Below are positions 52,474-60,010 of a DNA stretch of 64,000 nt, one piece after another. Numbering within the stretch: the stretch's first letter is position 1; every line of letters starts with the position of its first letter. Position numbers and translations under genes: made by a program. The DNA is from RGDT01 sp964630925 (lineage in GTDB: Bacteria; Planctomycetota; Planctomycetia; Gemmatales; Gemmataceae): NCBI GenBank assembly GCA_964630925.1, contig CAZVZK010000027.1, forward strand, positions 1 to 64,000, given 5' to 3'. The notes under the pieces are model-generated. The model worked only from the letters and a program-made list of their open reading frames with translations, ran no database searches and was not told the DNA's origin.

Positions 52474-54561
52474 ATGATCATGCTGCTCCTCTTCGCCGCC
52501 GGCCCGCCATCCGCGCAATTCTCCCCATCGATGGCCGGACAGACGGCCAACACCTGGGTCAAGCGCTCGCCGTGGCCGTGGACGCCGCCGTCGCCACGGC
52601 TGGGGTACGAGGGGACGCTCGATTACGATCCCATCCACAAGAAGATCGTCCGCTGGGGCGGGCACAACCAGGGCGGCGGAGGCGAGCAGAACGCCGAGAC
52701 GTGGTCCTTCGACCCCGTGTCGCTGCGCTGGCGGCATCAGGACAATAACGATGCGGCGCCCGGCATCTGCTGCGGGCAGCAGAACGTCTTCGCGCCCGAC
52801 GTGGGGCGCTTCATCCGCTTCGCGGCGTTCTCGGGCAGTCACGGCTGGCAGTGGGGTCGGGAGATCGCGCTGAAGAACACCTCGGTGTGGGCGTTCGACA
52901 CGGGCAGGAACGTCTGGCACGACCGCCGGCCCGTGCCGGAGCCGCGGACCTCGCCGCTGCGGTGCGCATCGTGGGACTCGGATCACGGGGTCATCGTCGT
53001 CTTCGGCGGCGAGGGCAACAGCGAGGGCACGCAGGTCTATGACCCGCACACGAACACCTGGACGCGCATGGATCCGCCGGAGCAGCCGGCATTCCGTTCG
53101 GGCGGGAACATGGCGTATGACGCCGCGAGGAGGCTGCACATCCTGTTCGGGTCGCAGTTCACCGAGGACAGGCACACCTGGGCGTATGACATCCGCACGA
53201 ACCGGTGGACGAGCCTGAAGCCGGGGTCGCTGCCGCCGACGAACCAGAACGACGCCGTGCTGACGTATGATCCGCATAACAGGGTGATCCTGGCGGTGAT
53301 CCGGCAGCAGGACGGCAAGGGCGAGGGGGCGAAAGCGCGGCTGGAGACGTGGGCATTCGACGCCGGGAAGCGGACGTGGGCGAAGATGAACCCGCCGCGC
53401 GAGCCGGACGCGACGGGCAGCCGGGCGCGGCTGTTGACGTTCCTGCCGGACCACGGGGTGGCGCTGCTGGAGAACCGCACGTCGAGGCCGGCGGAGCAGC
53501 AAATATGGACGTATCGGTATGCCCACGCGAAGAAGGCCGACCCGGCGCCGGCGCGGGCGCGGGCCGAGGTGGCGAAGGGCCGGGTGACGCTGCGGTGGGA
53601 TCCCGTGCCGACGCGGCTGGTGGTGCTGCGTGGTGAGGGCGGGGTGCCGTGGCGTGTGAGTTACAAGAAGGTCGGCGAGGCGGCGGCCGGGGCGGAGTCG
53701 TTCGAGGACAGGGGGGTGAAGGCGGGGGTGGTGTATTCGTATCGTCTGCAAGTGGAGGACGCGGACCTGCGCCTGGGGGCGATGACGCCGCCGGTGTGGG
53801 CGCGGCCTCCGGTGCCGGACTATCTGCAAGTCTCGGCGATGAAGGGGAGCGTCGAGCTGGCGTGGGTCGGCGACAACATCGATGGGATGGGCATCCACGT
53901 CGAGCGGGCGGTCGTCGAGGTGTACGCCGACGACCAGCTCAAGGCGGTGAAGGCGCGGACGGCGCCGCTGGCGACGCCGAGCGTTGCGGCGATCCGGCGC
54001 ATCGGGCCGTTCACGCGGCTGACCGACAAGCCGATCACCGGCAAGACGTTCACCGACCGGATCGACCTGACGAGGCCGGCGGCCATCGCGGGGAAGGCGC
54101 TGTGGGAGCGGGAGCGGCCGAAGGCGGAGGTCGACGCGGAGGGGAAGGGCTACGGGCTCGCCGTGTATGCGTACCGCATCCGGGCGGTGAACGCGCTGGG
54201 TGTCGAGGGCGGGCCGTCGGCGTATGCCCTGACGATCCCGGCGCCGGTGCAATCCGTGGAGTCGCGGGAGCGCGGGACGGCGTGCGATCTGCGGTGGGCG
54301 AAGTCGGAGGCGAAGGGGCTGATGGGCTACCGGGTGTACCGCCTCGACGGGAGGTATGACAAGCAGCCGGTGACACGGCTGACGGCGGAGCCGGTGCGGG
54401 GCACGGAGTACACGGACAGGTCGGCGGGGAAGGTGGCGCGGCGGTATCACGTCATCGCGGTGGACGCCCTGGGGCAGGAGGGGCTGCCGTCGGCACCGGT
54501 GTGGTTCGAGCGCGAGTGGAAGGCGTTCTACAAGCCGTTCATCGGGGAGTGGCATCAGTGA
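52474..54561 (+). CDS. Secreted kelch-like / fibronectin-III protein
   Basis: A 695-residue exported protein with a short signal peptide (MIMLLLFAAGPPSA). Residues of about 30-360 form a kelch-type beta-propeller (ETWSFDPVSLRWRH, SVWAFDTGRNVWHDRRP, GTQVYDPHTNTWTRMDPP, HTWAYDIRTNRWTSL, ETWAFDAGKRTWAKM). Residues of about 370-680 hold three fibronectin-III-like domains (VYSYRLQVEDADLRLG, YAYRIRAVNALGVEGGPSA, RYHVIAVDALGQEGLPSAP). It is probably an extracellular adhesion or binding protein. No enzyme motif is seen. Confidence 0.8.
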   Translation: MIMLLLFAAGPPSAQFSPSMAGQTANTWVKRSPWPWTPPSPRLGYEGTLDYDPIHKKIVRWGGHNQGGGGEQNAETWSFDPVSLRWRHQDNNDAAPGICCGQQNVFAPDVGRFIRFAAFSGSHGWQWGREIALKNTSVWAFDTGRNVWHDRRPVPEPRTSPLRCASWDSDHGVIVVFGGEGNSEGTQVYDPHTNTWTRMDPPEQPAFRSGGNMAYDAARRLHILFGSQFTEDRHTWAYDIRTNRWTSLKPGSLPPTNQNDAVLTYDPHNRVILAVIRQQDGKGEGAKARLETWAFDAGKRTWAKMNPPREPDATGSRARLLTFLPDHGVALLENRTSRPAEQQIWTYRYAHAKKADPAPARARAEVAKGRVTLRWDPVPTRLVVLRGEGGVPWRVSYKKVGEAAAGAESFEDRGVKAGVVYSYRLQVEDADLRLGAMTPPVWARPPVPDYLQVSAMKGSVELAWVGDNIDGMGIHVERAVVEVYADDQLKAVKARTAPLATPSVAAIRRIGPFTRLTDKPITGKTFTDRIDLTRPAAIAGKALWERERPKAEVDAEGKGYGLAVYAYRIRAVNALGVEGGPSAYALTIPAPVQSVESRERGTACDLRWAKSEAKGLMGYRVYRLDGRYDKQPVTRLTAEPVRGTEYTDRSAGKVARRYHVIAVDALGQEGLPSAPVWFEREWKAFYKPFIGEWHQ

Positions 54562-55059
54562 TGGGGCGGCGCCAACAGCCACCCCACCCCCAGCCCCCTC
54601 CCCGAAACGGAGAGGGGGAGCCGGAAGAGTGTCGAAGAGTGGCGGTGGGGAAGTGGGACCGTCGCTGGGCCGCGATAGCAAGTCGGGACGTGGGACACGG
54701 GTCGCGGCGGATTCTTTTTGATGTGAGGCACCGTGGTGGGGGTTGGCCGCCGGAGGCGGCCGGCTCTTGGCTTGCCTTGTTTGGTGCAAGGACGCCGAGA
54801 GGCCCCGGCGAGGCCGGCTTTGCGGCCGGGGCCGAGCGAGCGCAGCGAGCGTGGGACCGCACAAGGCGGGGGAGGGCGTGGACGTTGGATGCTCACGGGG
54901 TCGATGACATCGCGGTTGTCGGGGCGCGTGGCCGGCGGTGCGGAGCGGGTGAACTGGGAGGTGAGCCAGGAGAGGATGCCCATGTGGGCATCATGGGCGG
55001 GGGCGGTGGTGGTCAGCGAGGGGATGGGGATAGACTGAGGGCGGGAGGAGGGCCTGGGC
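54562..55059. other. Intergenic stretch with repeat and decayed sequence
   Basis: About 500 bases. The first 80 carry a solo palindromic repeat. The rest holds small GC-rich inverted repeats (for example CCGCCGGAGGCGGCCGG near 54750) and, on the minus strand, a short frame from ATG 54983 (MGILSWLTSQFTRSAPP) that may be the relic of a small protein. No supported gene. Confidence 0.4.
54580..54640. repeat. Solo copy of the MITE-like element end
   Basis: The stem CCCCCTCCCCG/CGGAGAGGGGG (54594-54604 and 54608-54618, one mismatch) has the same flanks (CACCCCCAGCCCCCT.., then GGAGCCGGAAGAGTGT) as the right terminal repeat of the element at 36997-37192, when that is read on the minus strand. Confidence 0.7.
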
Positions 55060-55779
55060 ATGACGGAGGCGGAATGGCTGGCGTGTGAAGAACCTACGCT
55101 GCTGACGCACCTTGAACGGGGCGGGGCGGCTACGAGAGACAGGAAGTTTTGGCTGTTCGCCGTCGAGAGCTGCCGGCGCGTTTGGGGCCTGATACGGCAG
55201 GCCTGCTGCCGCCGGGCCGTGGGCGAGGCCGAGCGGTTCGCGGACGGCGAGGTCCCGCGACAGCGGCTCGTCCAGAGTTGGGAGGAGATCTCGTCCGTCA
55301 TGCGGAAGCGTCCGGGGGAGCCCGCGCCGGAGCGGACCGCCGCGGACAGGGCGGCCTTCTGGCTCACGGTCCACGCCGGGCACGCGCCAACGGCCGCCTG
55401 GAACGCCAGCCTCGACACGGCACTTGCCGTGGCGCACGCGGCCTTTCCCGAAGATGGCCGCGGCGTCTGGACGATCGACGCGCACTCAGAAAGGTGGAAG
55501 GCCGCCTATCGGGCCGAGCAGGCGGGGGAGGCGGCGGCCCTCCGCGACATCTTCGGCCCGCCACACTCGGCGGTGTCGCAATGCCCATCCCGGTCCCCCG
55601 ATGTGGTGACGCTTGCTGGGCACATCTACCACGACCGCGCATTCGGCCTTATGCCGGATCTCGCCGATGCGATGGAGGAGGCGGGCTGCACGGACGCCGA
55701 TCTCCTCACACACCTGCGTTCGCCCGACCTGCATGTTAGGGGGTGCTGGGCGTTGGACCTGGTGCTGGACAGGGGGTGA
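55060..55779 (+). CDS. TEAEWL-family protein, second copy
   Basis: A 239-residue cytoplasmic protein: MTEAEWLACEEPTLLTHLER, then DRKFWLFAVESCRRVWGLI, ERFADGE, a helical middle, AALRDIFGPPHS, DVVTLAGHIYHDRAFGLMPD, and the closing ADAMEEAGCTDADLLTHLR..DLHVRGCWALDLVLD. It is paralogous to 47551, but the Cys cluster after the N-terminus is reduced (ESCRR instead of CACCRR). The RPF-family gene lies 21 bases downstream on the opposite strand, the same pairing as at 46.9 kb. Confidence 0.75.
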   Translation: MTEAEWLACEEPTLLTHLERGGAATRDRKFWLFAVESCRRVWGLIRQACCRRAVGEAERFADGEVPRQRLVQSWEEISSVMRKRPGEPAPERTAADRAAFWLTVHAGHAPTAAWNASLDTALAVAHAAFPEDGRGVWTIDAHSERWKAAYRAEQAGEAAALRDIFGPPHSAVSQCPSRSPDVVTLAGHIYHDRAFGLMPDLADAMEEAGCTDADLLTHLRSPDLHVRGCWALDLVLDRG

Positions 55780-55800
55780 GGCCGTGACGCAGATCGGCGG

Positions 55801-56058
55801 CTACGCCTGGCCGTTGCCGCCGGAGGGGGCGGCCTCCAACTCCTCCAAGGCGACGATATGGACCCGCGCCAGCCGCGTGACCCGGTCGTAGATCGACGAG
55901 CCCTCGACGTTCGTGAAGCCGATCATGATGTCGCGCCGGCCGACGAATACGAGGTCGGGATGGCGGATGTCGTAGCGCAGCCCCTCGCCGGCGATGATCC
56001 GGAATGGCCGGAATGACCGCTCGCGCAGCCGGGCCTGGATGTCTTCTGGCGTCAGCAC
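55801..56058 (-). CDS. RPF-family small protein (paralogue 3)
   Basis: An 85-residue protein reading VLTPEDIQARLRERSFRPFR, IIAGEGLRYDIRHPDLVFVG, RRDIMIGFT and ending in an Ala/Gly-rich tail. The GTG start is chosen because the product then aligns with the two paralogues at 47 kb and AGAGGG precedes it; an ATG nine codons upstream (56085) is an alternative. It is convergent with the TEAEWL-family gene at 55060. Function unknown. Confidence 0.65.
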   Translation of the reverse strand: MLTPEDIQARLRERSFRPFRIIAGEGLRYDIRHPDLVFVGRRDIMIGFTNVEGSSIYDRVTRLARVHIVALEELEAAPSGGNGQA

Positions 56059-56277
56059 GGTGGCGGCCCTCTTCGCCCTGATCATACCGCGGGCGGCGGG
56101 GGCGTACAACCGCCGGCGGGTGTCGGCCGGTCAGGGCGTCCATGCCAGGCCGCGCCGGGGTGGGATCCGGCGCGGGCTGCCGAGAAGCGCCGGGATGTTG
56201 CTGAACTGCCACCGGTCCGCCTCTGGCACCGGTGCGATGAGCCGCCCTGTTGACCCGCAGCGCACCACCGGCAAGCG

Positions 56278-57333
56278 TCAATACCCGACGTACTTCGCAT
56301 ACAAGGTGCGCGCCCTGTCCTCGTCGCTCGTCCCCTTGATGATCGCCCGGCCGTCGGGGAAGACGGTGAACTCGTACTCGTCCACGTCGAACTTGAGCAG
56401 GAACTTGTTGAACGACACCTTGCCCATCGTCCCCAGGTGCCGCGCCATCTCCGCGAAGTCGAGCTTCGCCGGCTTGCGGTGCGACACCTGCACGGCGTTG
56501 CGCCCGCACAGGCTCGTCGTCTGCGAGCCGTGCTGGCCCTCCAGCCACTCGAATTGACGCCTCTGACAGCACGGGCAATCGACCGTGCCGAGCAGGCCGG
56601 CCACCTTCACCTTGCGGTGCTGGTTCTCCCACACGTCGATGTACAGCAGCTCGCGCTGCACCATGTCCAGGTTGCCGGTCAGGATCTTGATCGCCTCCGT
56701 CGCCTGGATGCTGGAGACGATGTTGACGATGGGGCCGAGGACGCCCGCCGTCTCGCAGGTGCCCACCTCGCCCGGCGCCGGGGCCGCCTCGAACACGCAG
56801 CGCAGGCACGGCGTCTGCCCGGGGATGATCGGCAGCACGCTGCCGTGGCTGCCGACGCACCCGCCGTAGACCCACGGCTTGCCGAGCTTCACCGCCACGT
56901 CGTTGATGAGGTAGCGGACCTCGAAGTTGTCGGTGCCGTCGAGGATGAGGTCGGCGTCCTTGCACAGGCCCTCGATGTTGGTGCGGTCGATGTCCGCGAC
57001 GACCGGCTCGACGGTGACGGCGGAGTTGATCGCGCGGAGCTTCTTGGCGGCGGCCTCGGCCTTGGGCATGTTCTCCGCCACGTCGGCCTCGTCGAACAGC
57101 ACCTGGCGCTGGAGGTTCGACGTCTCGACGAAGTCCCTGTCGATGATGCGGACGGAGCCGACGCCGGCGCGGACGAGGCAGTTGGCGAGGACGGTGCCGA
57201 GGGCGCCGCAGCCGGCGAGCGTGACACGCGAGGCGAGGAGTTTCTCCTGGCCGGCCTCGCCGACGCCGTAGAAACGCATCTGCCGGCTGTATCGTTCCAG
57301 GGACGGTTTCACTTGCTGATGACTCCCGCTCAT
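56278..57333 (-). CDS. ThiF/MoeB-family adenylyltransferase (E1-like)
   Basis: A 351-residue E1-like enzyme that adenylates the C-terminal glycine of a ubiquitin-fold sulfur carrier (MoaD or ThiS). The nucleotide-binding glycine loop is GCGALGT (41-47), with Asp65 of RIIDRDFVE, the arginine-rich SNLQRQVLF (72-80) and Lys91. Zinc cysteines are CLRC (176-179) and CPCC (253-256). The GTCETAGVLGP segment (191-201) holds the likely catalytic Cys193. The C-terminal extension (from CGRNAVQV) is typical of longer MoeB/ThiF proteins but has no rhodanese domain. The presence of a molybdopterin enzyme at 16.7 kb fits a need for this step. Confidence 0.88.
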   Translation of the reverse strand: MSGSHQQVKPSLERYSRQMRFYGVGEAGQEKLLASRVTLAGCGALGTVLANCLVRAGVGSVRIIDRDFVETSNLQRQVLFDEADVAENMPKAEAAAKKLRAINSAVTVEPVVADIDRTNIEGLCKDADLILDGTDNFEVRYLINDVAVKLGKPWVYGGCVGSHGSVLPIIPGQTPCLRCVFEAAPAPGEVGTCETAGVLGPIVNIVSSIQATEAIKILTGNLDMVQRELLYIDVWENQHRKVKVAGLLGTVDCPCCQRRQFEWLEGQHGSQTTSLCGRNAVQVSHRKPAKLDFAEMARHLGTMGKVSFNKFLLKFDVDEYEFTVFPDGRAIIKGTSDEDRARTLYAKYVGY

Positions 57334-57468
57334 TTCGGACGCCAAAGAGACATTGTATCGGCGCGGCGGCCGACGCGGGAGAGTTGGAAGCGCGGCCGTG
57401 CCCGTCACGCGGGGCAGGGCGAGCAGAACAAGAGGCAGTGGTCGCCCGACCCGGAACGAGTGACAGCG

Positions 57469-57696
57469 ATGAGCGACAAGGCGAAGACCCCGAAATCCGC
57501 CTGGCGGCACGCCGCCGTGATCGGCCTGGCCGTCGGCCTGGCCCTGCCGTTGTCCCAGGGGGTCGCGGCCAACACCGAGCGGGTCGTCGGCCCCTGGCCG
57601 GCGTTCGCTCTGGGCCTGCTGGCGGCGGCCATCGCCGGCGCGCTGGCGGGCCTGGCTCTGGGCCTGCTCGCGTTGCGCACCAGGAAGGCGGCCTGA
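57469..57696 (+). CDS. Small two-helix membrane protein
   Basis: A 75-residue protein with a charged N-terminus (MSDKAKTPKSAWR) and two hydrophobic helices (HAAVIGLAVGLALPLSQGVA and FALGLLAAAIAGALAGLALG). The second is Ala/Gly-zipper-like. It has no recognised family. It is divergent from the ThiF/MoeB gene. The first strong terminator downstream is at 57948. Confidence 0.55.
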   Translation: MSDKAKTPKSAWRHAAVIGLAVGLALPLSQGVAANTERVVGPWPAFALGLLAAAIAGALAGLALGLLALRTRKAA

Positions 57697-57846
57697 CGCC
57701 GTTTCCGGTGTGCAAGTTCGGGCCGCATCCTGGGTAACTCTTACACGCCACACACGGCACCCTGGCCGGGCCGCGCCGGCCCGCTCACTCCCAAACGCCT
57801 TGTCCGACAATCCCTTGCGTCCTGAACGAAGCAGGCGGGCCGAGTC

Positions 57847-57862
57847 TGGCACGCGGGGTGCA
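57847..57862 (+). promoter_or_regulatory. Sigma-54 (-24/-12) promoter-like site
   Basis: TGGCACGCGGGGTGCA: the GG at 57848-57849 and the GC at 57860-57861 are spaced exactly as in the consensus TGGCACG-N4-TTGCW, with only the first T of TTGC replaced. No protein gene starts downstream on this strand. Confidence 0.45.
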
Positions 57863-57873
57863 TTGGAGTAGTG

Positions 57874-57986
57874 CAACAAAACCCCTCGGGCCGCATCCGC
57901 CGGCCCGCCCCTCACACCCCACAGCCTTTCCCCCGACTCATCCCCGAAGGCCGCCGGCCCCCGCCGGCGGCCTCTTCTTTTTCCTC
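57874..57986 (+). ncRNA. Possible short transcript ending at a strong terminator
   Basis: About 110 bases from the predicted sigma-54 start to a terminator. There is no open reading frame with a ribosome-binding site inside, so the product would be a small RNA. Evidence is only the promoter-terminator pair. Confidence 0.3.
57948..57986 (+). terminator. Strong intrinsic terminator
   Basis: An 11-bp perfect stem AGGCCGCCGGC/GCCGGCGGCCT with a CCCC loop (57948-57973), followed by CTTCTTTTTCC. It can serve the small membrane protein gene or the putative small RNA. Confidence 0.85.
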
Positions 57987-58002
57987 ACCCCGAGGCCCGC
58001 GG

Positions 58003-58044
58003 AAAAAACGCGGGCGGCCGGTGGCATGTCGCCATCGGCCGCCC
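58003..58044 (-). terminator. Intrinsic terminator of the GEEGG-repeat gene
   Basis: On the minus strand, a 14-bp stem GGGCGGCCGATGGC/GCCACCGGCCGCCC (one mismatch) is followed by GCGTTTTTT. It lies 20 bases beyond the stop at 58066 and back to back with the plus-strand terminator. Confidence 0.8.
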
Positions 58045-58065
58045 TCGCGTCATCCGATCCGAAAG

Positions 58066-58527
58066 TCACTCCTTCTTGGCGCCCTCCTCGCCGACGGCGA
58101 GGGTGGTGGCGACGGGGGGGCCGATCTTGACGGGGGGCTTGACGCCGCCCTCCTCGCCGAGCGCCTTGGTGGACATGATGGGGCCGCCCGCCTCGCGGAG
58201 GGCCTTCGTCGCGCCGCCCTCCTCGCCGACGGCCAGGGTGGTGATCCTGGGACCGCCGTCCTCGCCGACGGCGCCGGTCACCACGGGGGGCTTGCCGCCC
58301 GTCTCAGAGGGGATGAGGGCCTTGGTCACCTTGCCGCCCTCCTCGCCGACGCGCTCCGTCGTGGGCTCGGGGCTAGGCGGCGCGATGCCGACGCGGTTGC
58401 TGGGCGGGGCGGCGGCGTTGGCCAGAGACGTGAAGCCGAAGTAGCCGGCGACGGCGGCGAACATGCCGAGGATGCCGCGGCGGGTGCTGCCGGCCGGCTC
58501 GTTGATCCCATCGAACGGATGACGCAT
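58066..58527 (-). CDS. Exported GEEGG-repeat protein with Tat-like signal
   Basis: A 153-residue protein. The N-terminus has a twin arginine (STRRGILGMFAAVAGYFGFTS) and a hydrophobic core ending SLANAA, so Tat export is plausible. The mature part is a degenerate repeat: TERVGEEGGKVTKAL, VTGAVGEDGGPRITTLAVGEEGG, ATKALREAGGPIMSTKALGEEGG, TTLAVGEEGAKKE, that is, T-(T/K)-(L/A)-A-(V/L)-GE(E/D)GG about every 15-20 residues. Function unknown. I recall similar GEEGG peptides in other Gemmataceae proteins. A strong terminator follows. Confidence 0.65.
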   Translation of the reverse strand: MRHPFDGINEPAGSTRRGILGMFAAVAGYFGFTSLANAAAPPSNRVGIAPPSPEPTTERVGEEGGKVTKALIPSETGGKPPVVTGAVGEDGGPRITTLAVGEEGGATKALREAGGPIMSTKALGEEGGVKPPVKIGPPVATTLAVGEEGAKKE

Positions 58528-58741
58528 GACGATACCCCTCATTCGGTTGACGCGGAAACGAAGACCCCGTTGGGGGGCCTCCTCCCTTAGTACAGATACG
58601 ACGGGCGAGGGAGGGGGACGGATTGCAGCGGTGCTGTTTTTTCGGAGTCGGCGCGTCCACGCCGGCCCTCTCCTGGCCGGTCGAAACACACTCCAAATCG
58701 TTGTTCTGACGGGAGTTAGCCCTCGCGTGCGCGCTCGGTTT

Positions 58742-58756
58742 CTGGTACACTACACC
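58742..58756 (+). promoter_or_regulatory. Extended -10 promoter of the GyrB-like gene
   Basis: TGG followed by TACACT (58746-58751). No good -35 is seen. The start site would be near 58758, giving a leader of about 24 bases with GGAGAG before the ATG at 58782. Confidence 0.45.
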
Positions 58757-58781
58757 CTCGTCCGACAGCGTCGGAGAGACC

Positions 58782-59966
58782 ATGGCAAAGGAAGACAAAT
58801 TCGGCGAATACAGCTCCGAACACTTCCAGGTCCTGCGGAACGCGGATCACATCCGCCAGCGCCCCGGCATGTACATCGGCGACACCGGCGCGCACGGGCT
58901 GCACCACCTCGTCTACGAGCTGATCTATAACGCGGTGGACGAGGCACAGGCGGGCTATTGCAAGAACATCGTCGTCAAGGCGCACGCCGACGAGAGCTGC
59001 AGCGTCGGCGACGACGGGCGCGGCATCCCGGCCGAGATGCACGCCGGCGAGGGGCGGCCCGTGCTGGAGGTCGTCATGACCAGCACCGGCACGAGCGGCA
59101 AATTCGACAGGGGGGCCTACAAGGTCTCGCTCGGCCTGCACGGCATGGGCCTCAAGGCGGTCAACGCCCTCAGCGAGCGGACGGAGGCCGTGGTGCAGCG
59201 GGGCGGGCGCACCTACCGGCAGGAGTACGAGCGGGGCAAGGCGACGACGGGGATCAAGGACATCGGGGCCAGTGAGCGCACCGGCACGACGATCCACTTC
59301 TGGCCGGACCCGCAGATCTTCCACGACGCGAAGCTGGTATTCGAAATGCTGGAGTCGCGCTGCCGCGAGCTGTGCTTCCTCAACAAGGGCCTGGCGATGC
59401 GCCTCGTGGACGAGCGCAGCGGCAAGGAGCAGCAGTTCAAGTACGACGGCGGCCTTGCCGACCTGCTGACGTGGCACACCCAGAACCTCACGCCCGTCTG
59501 CGCCCCCATCACCGGGGACATCGAAACGGAGGAGGGCCGGGCCAGCATCGCTTTCGCCTGGTACGAGGACGCGGGCGAGTCCATCCGCTGTTACTGCAAC
59601 TGCGGGTACGTCCTGCGCGGCGAGCATCTGCGCGGCATCCGCTCCGCAAGGACGCGCCACGCCGTTGACCTGGGGCCGCGCCTGCCGGCGTTGCGCGACG
59701 CCCTCGCCGGCCGCGTGACGTTCGCGGATGTCGCGAGGATGGGGTTCGTCGCCGTCATCTCCTTCGAGCTGGCGGACCCGATGTACGGCGCGCCGACGAG
59801 GGACCTCCTCAACAACACCGAGGCGTTCCGCCTCAGCGTCGCCCTCGTCCGCCAATGCCTGGAGCGGTTCGCGCAGGAACGCCCCGACGACGCCCGCGCC
59901 GTCGAGGCGTTCCTGATCGCGGCCCACATCGATCCGAAGACCGGCGCCCCGAACGTCTTGGTTTGA
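58782..59966 (+). CDS. GyrB-like ATPase/transducer protein lacking TOPRIM
   Basis: A 394-residue protein equivalent to the N-terminal half of DNA gyrase B. GHKL ATPase elements are present: HLVYELIYNAVDEA (Glu and Asn of the ELxxNAxDE box), GDDGRGIP, and TSTGTSGKF..YKVSLGLHGMGLKAVNALS for the lid. The transducer region is visible as VARMGFVAVISFELADPM. The QTKTKL loop, whose lysine contacts the ATP gamma-phosphate, is replaced by APTRDLLNN. TOPRIM and the C-terminal domains are absent; the frame ends in a normal stop. So it is not a functional gyrase subunit. Either a stand-alone regulator or a decaying paralogue is possible. Confidence 0.8.
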   Translation: MAKEDKFGEYSSEHFQVLRNADHIRQRPGMYIGDTGAHGLHHLVYELIYNAVDEAQAGYCKNIVVKAHADESCSVGDDGRGIPAEMHAGEGRPVLEVVMTSTGTSGKFDRGAYKVSLGLHGMGLKAVNALSERTEAVVQRGGRTYRQEYERGKATTGIKDIGASERTGTTIHFWPDPQIFHDAKLVFEMLESRCRELCFLNKGLAMRLVDERSGKEQQFKYDGGLADLLTWHTQNLTPVCAPITGDIETEEGRASIAFAWYEDAGESIRCYCNCGYVLRGEHLRGIRSARTRHAVDLGPRLPALRDALAGRVTFADVARMGFVAVISFELADPMYGAPTRDLLNNTEAFRLSVALVRQCLERFAQERPDDARAVEAFLIAAHIDPKTGAPNVLV

Positions 59967-59977
59967 CTTCAGGCGAG

Positions 59978-59996
59978 CGGGCCCGCGAGGGGCCCG
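59978..59996. terminator. Short hairpin between convergent genes
   Basis: CGGGCCC-GCGAG-GGGCCCG, a 7-bp perfect stem between the GyrB-like and TPR genes. No T-run, so a weak call. Confidence 0.35.
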
Positions 59997-60010
59997 AGTC
60001 AGCCTTCGGG

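Noticed and set aside
51841..54864. A 1,007-codon minus-strand frame
   Set aside because: Antisense to the kelch/Fn3 gene and the Nudix region, Arg/Pro-rich and without any family motif.
54555..54983. Minus-strand frame starting MGILSWLTSQF
   Set aside because: The first 35 residues look protein-like, but the rest is repeat-derived sequence running through the palindrome at 54.6 kb. At best it is a relic.
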